The translations under genes and the position numbers were made by a program. The notes beneath the pieces were generated by a model. That model was not told where the DNA came from, did not search any database, and saw only the letters and a list, made by a program, of their open reading frames with translations. From the NCBI GenBank assembly GCA_009784355.1, contig WRBU01000102.1:1-5199 (forward strand): a stretch of DNA of 5,199 bases. Direction: 5' to 3'. Position 1 is the first letter of the stretch. Each line of letters begins with the position of its first letter. Below, piece after piece: positions 1 to 5,199 of the stretch. Source of the DNA: Defluviitaleaceae bacterium (lineage in GTDB: Bacteria > Bacillota > Clostridia > Lachnospirales > WRAX01).

Positions 1-708
1 GCAATGTGGGGCGGCATGTCAACCTTTGACATGATGGTACGTGATTTGCGCTGGGCTGTTGAAGATTTACAGCGTGAAATAAACCCAAACCAAGAGCTTT
101 TGCGCTTGTCGTTATATATTGGCAACAGAGATAGGCTTGTACGTGCAACAGCAAGCATAACAACCCAATGGGAAGACTGGTGGAACGGCGACATAACGAC
201 AACGACCACCTCCTTTGTGCTTGACCTTGGTGCATCCGCCACAGACACTTGGACTTTAACAGTGAATACACGTGAAGAAAGTAGCTGGGGCGTTTGGGAA
301 TACAGCGGCAGCATTGTGTGGACATTGGAGCAACTTGGAGGTACTTATTTAAACAATATCAGCATCATAGATGAAGGCGAAGCAGTATTTATGCTATTTT
401 CTGAATGGAACCCGCAAACAGGACACTTTGAGCTTGGCTATACCGAGCGCGACTGGTGGGGAGTTAATTGGGCGCAGAGCTTCACGGGCAATTTCACCAC
501 AACAGGCGCAGGCGGGTTTAGACTTGCCTTTAACCAAAACGATTTCGGGATTTCCGACCAACTCACCATTGCAATAAGCGGTCAGCCGGGCGTGCCTGTA
601 CCAAATGTCGATTTTATCAACCTTAACCAATGGGACCAAAGACTTTACGACAGCCTGTTTAATCTTGAAAATTTACTTTTTGACTTAATGTGGAATTTTG
701 GCTGGTAG
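1..708 (+). CDS. C-terminal part of an unrecognised Trp-rich, probably extracytoplasmic protein
   Basis: I do not recognise this protein. The frame is open to the window's left edge (GCA precedes the first ATG at 4, and no ribosome binding site is visible before the ATGs at 4 or 19), so it is probably the C-terminal part of a longer protein; it ends at TAG 706-708. Numbering from the ATG at 4 gives 234 residues. About 16 are Trp (near 7 percent, several times the usual share), including clusters EDWW (57-60) and DWWGVNW (150-156), and there is no Cys. Residues 5-36 look helical. About 37-195 alternate polar and hydrophobic residues with runs of Thr (65-69, 165-167), as in a beta sandwich or LolA-like sheet. 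A Pro-containing turn (PGVPVP, 195-200) precedes an amphipathic, Trp-rich tail. The lack of Cys and the beta character suggest a secreted or lipid-anchored protein, but its signal region is not in view. It converges on the lipoprotein gene at 912-1580 and shares its terminator. Coding status is likely; function is unknown. Confidence 0.72.
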   Translation, partial: AMWGGMSTFDMMVRDLRWAVEDLQREINPNQELLRLSLYIGNRDRLVRATASITTQWEDWWNGDITTTTTSFVLDLGASATDTWTLTVNTREESSWGVWEYSGSIVWTLEQLGGTYLNNISIIDEGEAVFMLFSEWNPQTGHFELGYTERDWWGVNWAQSFTGNFTTTGAGGFRLAFNQNDFGISDQLTIAISGQPGVPVPNVDFINLNQWDQRLYDSLFNLENLLFDLMWNFGW

Positions 709-793
709 TGCAAAATGCAATGATTAATAATACGGATAGCAACAAAATCCTGCAAAGTAAACATTCTAATGGGCAGACGGGTAAGGTGAAATC

Positions 794-831
794 AAAAAAT
801 AGGACGCAGGCAAAAAATGCGTCCTATTTTC
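794..831. terminator. Bidirectional intrinsic terminator between convergent genes
   Basis: A perfect 13-bp inverted repeat has its left arm at 796-808 and its right arm at 818-830, with a 9-nt loop (809-817). The GC-rich core is AGGACGCA/TGCGTCCT, flanked by A and T runs on either side. On the plus strand the hairpin ends in TTTT (827-830), 88 nt after the stop of the Trp-rich gene. On the minus strand the stem is followed by six T (complement of 794-799), 82 nt after the stop of the lipoprotein gene. It can therefore serve both converging transcripts, with a better U tract for the minus-strand one. Confidence 0.85.
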
Positions 832-911
832 TATTGCCCCAAAACATGAAAAAGGGGTTTTAGTCATGCTGTACAGGGGTGAATTGTGCCTCGCTGTGCC
901 TGTTGATTTGT

Positions 912-1580
912 TTAATTTGGTATAAGCATAAAGCTAACCTCAGTGGTCCTTTGAGATATACCGAACCCGATTCTGTAATAACCATATCCAGCAAAGGGAA
1001 TATATACATTATGGGTTACTGCTTCTCCTTCTGGAACGCCAACGCCTCCTGCACGATTTACGTGGTCGGCATCAATGAAATTTCGAATGGTATTAAATGA
1101 TAATTGCATCATCATACCCCTGTCATTTAGGTTTAAGCGTTCAAAGTCTTCGCTGTGAGGCCCCCAAAATCCGAACATCCCCCAAAACTCATTATTTGGA
1201 TTTTCAGATACATTTACAACTGTAAGCGGTATTTTTATAACAGTATCTATATAAACTTGATTGCCGTCAGCGTCTTGTATCGAAGCTATTGCATTAGCCA
1301 TTTGGATGAACTCTATTTCTGAATGAAAGGTTACATCCAAACCTCTGTATCTAAACGTGTCGCCTAAAGTGGGCGTGCCCGATTGTGCTATATCGGTTGC
1401 CGCTTCATTTTCTGCTTGTGTGTTACCAGTATCAACACTCTCAGATACATTGTTCGAGGGCGGTGTAGTTTGTGATGGTGTAGTTGCTGTTTGCGTTGGC
1501 TCAGCACTACCATTGTCACCACAGGCAACAAGAACCAACACAGAAATTGCTAGTAGAAAACTTCCTAAAATCCTTTTCAT
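912..1580 (-). CDS. Lipoprotein with a DUF4352-like C-terminal domain
   Basis: This is a 222-residue exported lipoprotein. Residues 1-20 form a lipoprotein signal peptide: basic MKR, a hydrophobic stretch, and the lipobox LVAC with Cys20 as the lipidated residue. Residues 21-70 are a linker rich in Thr, Ser, Pro, Asn, Gln and acidic residues, as is usual for surface lipoproteins of Gram-positive bacteria. From about 71 the pattern fits the DUF4352 immunoglobulin-like family: a GDTFRYRGLDVTF opening strand (73-85), a central strand with the 'IPLTVVNVSENP' type motif (117-128), and late strands around PEGEAVTHNVYIPF (183-196). That family is found in extracytoplasmic proteins of Firmicutes; its role is mostly unknown, and binding or protein contact is a guess. 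The start is ATG at 1578-1580, preceded by GGAG (complement of 1588-1591) with 7 nt between. The gene appears monocistronic, with its own promoter at 1784-1812 and the terminator at 794-831. The lipoprotein call is firm; the DUF4352 assignment is from pattern only. Confidence 0.88.
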   Translation of the reverse strand: MKRILGSFLLAISVLVLVACGDNGSAEPTQTATTPSQTTPPSNNVSESVDTGNTQAENEAATDIAQSGTPTLGDTFRYRGLDVTFHSEIEFIQMANAIASIQDADGNQVYIDTVIKIPLTVVNVSENPNNEFWGMFGFWGPHSEDFERLNLNDRGMMMQLSFNTIRNFIDADHVNRAGGVGVPEGEAVTHNVYIPFAGYGYYRIGFGISQRTTEVSFMLIPN

Positions 1581-1783
1581 TTCATTTCTCCAATCATGTT
1601 TAGTTTTTATTTATATTTCGCATCAAGCCAAGTTGGTCTCCGCAATTTTTACTCGCTTCTTCCTCGTGTACTTCCTAGGTACACTCTGTCAGAAAACTCC
1701 TAAAACTGACTAAAAAACGCCGCTGCTAATAGTGTTTGCATTGCTCAAACCACCCCCCAATAACTACGCATAACGCTGCAACT

Positions 1784-1812
1784 ACTATATCATACGTACT
1801 ACGTTATGTCAA
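1784..1812 (-). promoter_or_regulatory. Strong sigma-A-type promoter with extended -10, for the lipoprotein gene
   Basis: Read on the minus strand, a perfect -35 hexamer TTGACA (complement of 1807-1812) is followed by a 17-nt spacer and TATAGT (complement of 1784-1789), a 5/6 match to the -10. A TG one base before the -10 gives an extended -10 element (TGATATAGT). Transcription would begin near 1777, some 200 nt upstream of the lipoprotein ATG at 1580. No other gene lies downstream on this strand before the lipoprotein, so the assignment is natural. It is a sequence-based prediction. Confidence 0.75.
1794..1804. promoter_or_regulatory. Dyad ACGTA-C-TACGT inside the promoter spacer (possible operator)
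   Basis: A perfect 5-bp inverted repeat with a 1-nt centre (ACGTA at 1794-1798, TACGT at 1800-1804) sits wholly between the -35 and -10 of the lipoprotein promoter. A protein bound there would block RNA polymerase, so this position suits a repressor site. The half-sites are short, flanking bases do not extend the symmetry, and chance is a real alternative. No regulator gene is visible in the window. Confidence 0.3.
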
Positions 1813-1868
1813 GTAGTTTTTCAAAAAAACTTTCCGCACATTTCATTATGATTTTTGTGTTACAAGTA

Positions 1869-1897
1869 TTGAGACGTAATTAAAAATGCGGTAAAAT
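1869..1897 (+). promoter_or_regulatory. Candidate plus-strand promoter pointing into the antisense strand of spoIIIAH
   Basis: TTGAGA (1869-1874, 5/6 match) and TAAAAT (1892-1897, 5/6 match) are separated by 17 nt, so transcription would start near 1904. No plus-strand gene follows; the transcript would cross the spoIIIAH terminator region and run antisense to the end of spoIIIAH. The stretch is AT-rich, where such matches arise by chance, so this is a low-confidence call. Confidence 0.25.
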
Positions 1898-1960
1898 ATT
1901 CTAGTTTTACAACTGTAATGCTAGATGTCAATTAAATATTGAGTGCGGCAAAGGGTGCAA

Positions 1961-1991
1961 TAAAAAAACAGGCCGCCAAACAGGCGACCCG
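1961..1991 (-). terminator. Intrinsic terminator of the spoIIIA operon
   Basis: Beginning about a dozen bases after the spoIIIAH stop, the minus strand forms a GC-rich hairpin: GGTCGCC (complement of 1983-1989), loop TGTTT, and GGCGGCC (complement of 1971-1977). This is a 7-bp stem with one G-U wobble, and it can extend by one wobble and one C-G pair. It is followed by TG and seven T (complement of 1962-1968). This is a standard Rho-independent terminator and marks spoIIIAH as the last gene of the transcript. Confidence 0.85.
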
Positions 1992-2001
1992 CTATGCATA
2001 T

Positions 2002-2685
2002 TTAGTTTTGGCGCAATGGGCTGATAAAAATTTGGTCTAGGGCAAAGCCTGTTTTGCGTACGGCTACATCCACAATTTGTGCGACTTCTTGGTCAGTTAG
2101 CTGTGGGCGGTCTACCACGATGTCTACTGCATTGTCGCCAATGCGTACGTAGACTTCTGCAAAGCCTTTGGCTTCTATAAGGGCTTCGGCGGCGGCTTCA
2201 CGCTCTATGCGGCTTAAAATGTCTGCAAGCTGTGAAGCTTTTTCTGCACGTTGTTCTGGGGTGATGTTTTGGTTGTTTACCATTTCTGTTAGCGATGACA
2301 TTTGCCCGCTTCTTGCCTGTTCACGGTTTAGCTTGGCTTGGATAAAGAAAGACGAGTCGCTTGATGTGTTTACAAAAACAGCCTGCCCAGCCTCTGCGGC
2401 TGTGGTGATGGCTGGGTTGTGTACCGTGGAAAGATTGCCCGCTTCATCAAGCGTGGTGTTTACCAAAGCAACATCCTGCACCATCATGTCGTCCATAATA
2501 AGTGCCATAATTTCGCCAGAGCTGGTCAATGCCAGTCCGCCGTCATCGTATGCACGGTTATCACGGATGTTTAGGTATCCCGTAACTGCTATCATTAATA
2601 CCAATGCTGAGATGATGATGTGGTTGCGCTTGATATTTAACCTTCTGCGTCCATTAGGGCCTTTTTGAAAAAATCTTTTTAACAT
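2002..2685 (-). CDS. spoIIIAH: Stage III sporulation protein AH
   Basis: SpoIIIAH is the mother-cell partner of forespore SpoIIQ. The two interact across the intermembrane space around the engulfed forespore and form part of the feeding-tube channel. This copy has 227 residues, close to the usual size (about 218 in B. subtilis). A basic cytoplasmic N-terminus (1-21, RRR at 13-15) precedes one transmembrane helix (about 22-40). A linker to about 110 leads to the soluble ring-building domain (about 112-227). The sheet-forming stretch GFAEVYVRIGDNAVDIVVD (174-192) and the helix 197-211 followed by DQIFISP (217-223) match the EscJ/PrgK-like fold of the family. The region at 140-172 is strongly helical and charged. 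The start is ATG at 2683-2685 behind a perfect AGGAGG (complement of 2693-2698) with 7-nt spacing. It is last in the operon, 157 nt after spoIIIAG, a gap holding a large palindrome, and is followed by the operon terminator. Mother-cell sigma-E control is known for the family but no promoter for it is seen here. Confidence 0.93.
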   Translation of the reverse strand: MLKRFFQKGPNGRRRLNIKRNHIIISALVLMIAVTGYLNIRDNRAYDDGGLALTSSGEIMALIMDDMMVQDVALVNTTLDEAGNLSTVHNPAITTAAEAGQAVFVNTSSDSSFFIQAKLNREQARSGQMSSLTEMVNNQNITPEQRAEKASQLADILSRIEREAAAEALIEAKGFAEVYVRIGDNAVDIVVDRPQLTDQEVAQIVDVAVRKTGFALDQIFISPLRQN

Positions 2686-2740
2686 TTTTTTGCCTCCTAT
2701 ATTTTCATTAATTTAGCAATCGCAGATTAACTCCCAGTCA

Positions 2741-2823
2741 CAATTTCGTTCTCCCTCGAACCTATCGAGGTTTAGCGCAAAATCACCGCTAAACCTCTGT
2801 CGGTTCTCTGGTCGGCGAAATTG
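2741..2823. repeat. 83-bp interrupted palindrome in the spoIIIAG-spoIIIAH gap
   Basis: Three pairs of arms are nested exactly around position 2782: CAATTTCG/CGAAATTG (2741-2748 with 2816-2823), GAACC/GGTTC (2758-2762 with 2802-2806), and an 11-bp perfect pair GAGGTTTAGCG/CGCTAAACCTC (2767-2777 with 2787-2797) around a 9-nt loop. The internal loops are equal on both sides (9/9 and 4/4 nt), so the whole keeps one register. On the transcribed strand it is not followed by a T run, so it is not a normal terminator. It could be an RNA processing or stability element that sets the spoIIIAH level, or a copy of a dispersed palindromic repeat or MITE-like element. I see no clear target-site duplication. 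Confidence 0.8.
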
Positions 2824-2842
2824 GATTGGAGTAAATCCGCGC

Positions 2843-3463
2843 TTACTCTGTTGCCATTTGAAAAACTTGAACACGATGCGAGCCTATGCCAAGCAATGTG
2901 TGAGTTGCCCGTACCAAAGCATCACGCACCGCAATATCACCAGCACCAGCCGCCACCACAATAACACCTTCTACCTGCGGCAAAATTTCCTGAATACGCA
3001 AGGGGCGTTCGCTGCCGTCTGGCTGGCGCATCATAACATATGTATGGGTAGAGGCTTCTGTATCAATATTTCTTGTGCCGCCTTCGCCGTCCTCTTCTAC
3101 TGTCGCCGAAAGGGATGTCTGTATGTTTTGGGCATATATGCTTGATGATGAGCCGAAAGTGAGCATAACACGCACTTCGCCAGCACCTGCAATTTGAGAT
3201 AAAATTTCCTCCATTTGCTGTGCCAAGCCTTCTGCAGTTAGTGATGATGCGTTTGTAAGGGCGATATTATGTCGTTCTATATATGGAATATCGGCTACCG
3301 TGTCATTGCCTTCATCTCGGTTTGCAAAATAATTGCTCGCAAGCAAAAGCAAAACCCCCAACAAAAGCATAATGAGAAGGCTCTGCGCCTTTTTACCTTT
3401 TTTGCTGTCATCACCGCCCCCTCGATTTCCCTTCTTGTCCAGCAAGTTTTTAAAAAATTGCAC
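2843..3463 (-). CDS. spoIIIAG: Stage III sporulation protein AG
   Basis: SpoIIIAG is a mother-cell membrane protein whose soluble domain forms a large ring in the intermembrane space, a component of the SpoIIIA-SpoIIQ channel. This copy has 206 residues (about 229 in B. subtilis). It has a basic, Gly-rich cytoplasmic N-terminus (1-26), one Leu-rich transmembrane helix (about 27-45) and an extracytoplasmic ring-building domain. Family features are the helix at 76-92 followed by GAGEVRVMLTF (93-103), a beta insertion with an acidic Gly-rich hairpin (about 108-145), and the closing PQVEGVIVVAAGAGD (162-176), helix 177-191 and strand HRVQVFQM. The start codon is GTG (complement of 3461-3463), chosen because AAAGGAGG lies 7 nt before it and an in-frame stop occurs upstream at about 3494-3496. 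It follows spoIIIAF by 36 nt. Residue patterns leave little doubt about the family. Confidence 0.93.
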   Translation of the reverse strand: MQFFKNLLDKKGNRGGGDDSKKGKKAQSLLIMLLLGVLLLLASNYFANRDEGNDTVADIPYIERHNIALTNASSLTAEGLAQQMEEILSQIAGAGEVRVMLTFGSSSSIYAQNIQTSLSATVEEDGEGGTRNIDTEASTHTYVMMRQPDGSERPLRIQEILPQVEGVIVVAAGAGDIAVRDALVRATHTLLGIGSHRVQVFQMATE

Positions 3464-3470
3464 AATGCAA

Positions 3471-3478
3471 CCTCCTTT
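3471..3478 (-). promoter_or_regulatory. Ribosome binding site that fixes the GTG start of spoIIIAG
   Basis: The minus strand reads AAAGGAGG here, a strong match to the 16S rRNA tail, 7 nt before GTG (complement of 3461-3463). No ATG lies at a suitable distance, and the frame closes upstream, so the GTG is the only well-placed start. Confidence 0.8.
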
Positions 3479-3499
3479 GTACTTTGATGCGAGCTAGTA

Positions 3500-4111
3500 T
3501 TAAGGTCTAACCTCTAATATTATATTGTCTGTGGGCAAGTTATAGAAGCCCGCCAGCAAATTTTTTAACGATATTATATGTGGATTTTCTGGACTGGAGC
3601 TTTCAGCTGGCGGTTCACCTCGGCTTCCTATTACAGGCTCTATTCGCACGGGGTCAATGCGTATAAAGGGCTGCGACGAGTCGGTTTCTCGCAATATCAA
3701 ATGAATTTGTAAAATTTCACCAAAATTCTCTTGACTGCTATTTATTGTGAAATTTGCAGTTTCTAAATAAAATTCTCCGTGATTTTCCACCAGCCGCCTT
3801 GCTTGGTCTGTTAGCCCGTCACGATATAAATTTAAAATTTGCTGCTGTCCTGCTTGGTCTGCTTGCTCAATTTGGCGGGCAAGTGCCGCACGGTCGTATG
3901 CCAAAGAAATATCAGCAAAAATGTCGCCGCTTGAGCCTGCAAGGGCATTAATAATCCCCGAGAGTGGGGCGATTAGCACAAATATCAAAATAATACCCAG
4001 AACAAGATTAATATATTGCTCGAATTTTTTGCCAGGGTTGATGATATTAACAAAGCTGGCGAATATGAGAAAAACTGCCAAATTACGGATGTATTCAGAT
4101 ATTGCACTCAT
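3500..4111 (-). CDS. spoIIIAF: Stage III sporulation protein AF
   Basis: SpoIIIAF is an integral mother-cell membrane protein of the SpoIIIA-SpoIIQ feeding-tube complex. This copy has 203 residues, as is normal (about 206 in B. subtilis). Two transmembrane helices (about 7-24 and 34-54) flank a short loop with the family-type NPGKKFEQYINLVLG segment (25-39). The rest is soluble: a Gln/Ala-rich helical region (70-110), then a mixed alpha/beta domain (about 111-203) thought to have a ring-building-like fold. A Pro/Ser/Glu-rich loop (162-178) interrupts this domain before the closing helix and strand LKNLLAGFYNLPTDNIILEV (182-201), the part most conserved in the family. The start is ATG at 4109-4111 behind GGAGG (complement of 4119-4123), 7 nt away. 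The spoIIIAE stop is only 16 nt upstream, and this ribosome binding site follows that stop directly, which suggests translational coupling. Confidence 0.92.
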   Translation of the reverse strand: MSAISEYIRNLAVFLIFASFVNIINPGKKFEQYINLVLGIILIFVLIAPLSGIINALAGSSGDIFADISLAYDRAALARQIEQADQAGQQQILNLYRDGLTDQARRLVENHGEFYLETANFTINSSQENFGEILQIHLILRETDSSQPFIRIDPVRIEPVIGSRGEPPAESSSPENPHIISLKNLLAGFYNLPTDNIILEVRP

Positions 4112-4127
4112 TTGTAAACCTCCGCCA

Positions 4128-5199
4128 TCATAAAGACAATGTTGCTAATACAATAAATGTGAACAAAAATCCTGCCAGCACACAAACCCCAAGAGCCAAA
4201 GAGGTGTAATTGCCCACGGCATCAATCGCTTCCACGATACGTTCATCACATATAGGTGAAATTAATATTGCCGTAACTTTGTAAACCACCACAAAAGCTA
4301 ATATTTGCAAGATTGGCACAAGGCTTATTGCGGCCGCCGCTAGTAGTAATGCGGACGAAACTGCACCACGCACCGCCTGCGAGTATATTATTGCCGTATC
4401 TATTGCCCCAGTAAGCACACCGCCAACCGCTGGCACAGCCCCAACGGCAGAGCGGGTGCCACGAATGGCAATATTATTTAAAATTGGGGTTGCAATGCGT
4501 TGAAAGCCTAATATAGCAACAAAAACCAGCGCAACAGACTTTAATGCAAAACTAATACCCTTATGCATCAGCTCTGAAAGATTGTCCAAAGTTTCTTTTT
4601 CGGAAAGATAGTTCACCAGCGTGATTGCGGCTGCAAAAATTAGCACAGGAACCATAACCACATCCAAAAATACCGTAAGAAACGACGATGCAAAAATGAG
4701 TATTGGTGCAAAGGCTGTTGCAGAGGCAACATGACCTCCGCTTGCCACAAGCCCGATTATTACGGGGGTCGAACCTGTTAGCAAAAACACGATATTACCC
4801 ACCATGTCTGCCATTATACCCAAAGCCATTGCGAAGGTGCGAAACAGCAGCCCAATTATTACCACATAACAAATGTAAAACCCCAACTTTGATATGCCGC
4901 TATTTTTAAAACGGTCGGTCATTGCCTTGAAAAAAGCCGACAAAATGGCAATAATAAGCATATGACGCAATATGTAAAATAATGTGCCTACCTCTGCAAA
5001 TAATGCCGACAAAAGCCAAGAAAAAGCCATTGAAAGCGACATATCTATTTCGCCCCGCAAAACAGCTAATGCCATATCGCCAATGCTTGTCTGCTCGGAC
5101 ATCACACCATTACCAAATTCCAAGCCCGATAAATCAAGCTCTAACAGGGTTTCTTCAACCCCAATGGGCATTGATGCAACCAAACTTAACATAACACAA
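4128..5199 (-). CDS. spoIIIAE: Stage III sporulation protein AE (5' end outside window)
   Basis: SpoIIIAE is the largest polytopic membrane protein of the SpoIIIA complex and is thought to form or hold the membrane pore of the mother-cell channel. The last 354 residues counted from the ATG at 5190-5192 are visible; the family is usually near 400. That ATG is probably not the start. The frame stays open to the edge (Cys-Val just before it), no ribosome binding site is seen within the few bases available, and VMLSLVASMPIG reads like the end of a signal peptide, which family members carry. From this Met, an extracytoplasmic segment (about 11-55) precedes hydrophobic helices near 60-90, 103-125, 130-155, 160-194, 214-232, 281-312 and 332-352. 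The GSTPVIIGLVASGGHVASAT segment (140-159) and the Gly-rich RSAVGAVPAVGGVLTGAIDT stretch (247-266) are family-like. The stop TGA at 4128-4130 lies 16 nt before spoIIIAF. Confidence 0.92.
   Translation of the reverse strand, partial: CVMLSLVASMPIGVEETLLELDLSGLEFGNGVMSEQTSIGDMALAVLRGEIDMSLSMAFSWLLSALFAEVGTLFYILRHMLIIAILSAFFKAMTDRFKNSGISKLGFYICYVVIIGLLFRTFAMALGIMADMVGNIVFLLTGSTPVIIGLVASGGHVASATAFAPILIFASSFLTVFLDVVMVPVLIFAAAITLVNYLSEKETLDNLSELMHKGISFALKSVALVFVAILGFQRIATPILNNIAIRGTRSAVGAVPAVGGVLTGAIDTAIIYSQAVRGAVSSALLLAAAAISLVPILQILAFVVVYKVTAILISPICDERIVEAIDAVGNYTSLALGVCVLAGFLFTFIVLATLSL

Larger units (their letters stand above)
1581..2001. other. 421-bp gene-free region: lipoprotein leader, promoter, AT-rich spacer, operon terminator
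   Basis: No convincing gene lies here; open frames are short or are shadows of the lipoprotein gene. Reading leftward on the minus strand it holds the spoIIIAH terminator (1961-1991), an AT-rich stretch (about 1813-1960), the lipoprotein promoter (1784-1812), and a predicted leader RNA of about 197 nt (about 1777 to 1581). The leader contains three short hairpins: GTTTG/CAAAC (1735-1751), GTCAG/CTGAC (about 1688-1710) and a 6-bp GTGTAC/GTACAC stem with a 7-nt loop (1666-1684). It also contains a run of six G (complement of about 1753-1758). None matches a riboswitch, T-box or tRNA that I recognise. An 11-codon frame starting GTG inside the leader is too weakly supported to call. Confidence 0.6.

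Noticed and set aside
836..868. Second hairpin after the bidirectional terminator (CATGA/TCATG with AAAA/TTTT, or CCCC/GGGG followed by TTTT)
   Set aside because: The stems are short, AT-rich and mutually conflicting; the 13-bp hairpin beside it already explains termination.
1648..1683. 11-codon frame (GTG start, minus strand) in the lipoprotein leader, a possible leader peptide
   Set aside because: The nearest AGGAG is about 12 nt from the GTG, too far for good initiation, and there is no run of one regulatory codon as in attenuator peptides.
1357..1713. Plus-strand open frame of 118 codons overlapping the lipoprotein start and its leader
   Set aside because: Most of it is the reverse of the lipoprotein signal peptide and linker, and the rest runs through non-coding leader. 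It has no domain pattern.
2168..2668. Plus-strand open frame of 166 codons opposite spoIIIAH
   Set aside because: It lies wholly within spoIIIAH on the other strand, has low-complexity Ser/Ala composition and no ribosome binding site that I can see. The spoIIIAH protein pattern explains the open frame.
2741..2823. Palindrome as an intrinsic terminator ending the message after spoIIIAG
   Set aside because: On the transcribed strand the stem is followed by a mixed sequence without a T run, and spoIIIAH has a perfect ribosome binding site but no promoter that I can see in the gap.
4703..5194. Plus-strand open frames opposite spoIIIAE
   Set aside because: They are shadows of a long, conserved membrane-protein gene on the minus strand, and their translations look like random basic sequence.

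Overview
The window looks like chromosomal DNA from an endospore-forming Firmicute, most likely of the class Clostridia. The evidence is a run of four minus-strand genes in canonical order, spoIIIAE-spoIIIAF-spoIIIAG-spoIIIAH, which are found only in endospore formers. The genes have AGGAGG-type ribosome binding sites about 7 nt from their starts, and the intergenic DNA is AT-rich. The class-level placement is inferred from protein character; the genus cannot be read from the sequence.

Layout from left to right: (1) 1-708, plus strand: the 3' part of an unrecognised, tryptophan-rich, cysteine-free protein with a beta-strand-like pattern, probably extracytoplasmic. (2) 709-911: a convergent intergenic gap with a perfect 13-bp hairpin that can terminate transcription from both sides. 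(3) 912-1580, minus strand: a lipoprotein with a clear lipobox, a low-complexity linker and a DUF4352-like C-terminal domain. (4) 1581-2001: 421 bp without a gene. It holds a very good sigma-A-type promoter for the lipoprotein gene, a leader of about 200 nt, an AT-rich stretch, and the terminator of the sporulation operon. (5) 2002-5199, minus strand: spoIIIAH, spoIIIAG, spoIIIAF and the 3' part of spoIIIAE, whose true start lies beyond the window.

The four sporulation genes act together. SpoIIIAA-AH are made in the mother cell and, with forespore SpoIIQ, form the channel or 'feeding tube' across the two membranes around the engulfed forespore. SpoIIIAE and SpoIIIAF are polytopic membrane parts. 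SpoIIIAG and SpoIIIAH are single-pass proteins whose soluble domains have the ring-building fold shared with type III secretion and flagellar basal-body proteins. AE-AF-AG are closely packed (16 and 36 nt gaps), whereas AG and AH are separated by 157 nt.

Most of the window is ordinary and well explained. The items most worth a second look are an 83-bp interrupted palindrome, exactly symmetric about position 2782, in the AG-AH gap; the strong promoter, dyad and long leader of the lipoprotein gene; and the unusual tryptophan-rich protein at the left edge. I found no CRISPR array, tRNA, rRNA, insertion sequence or evident defence system.
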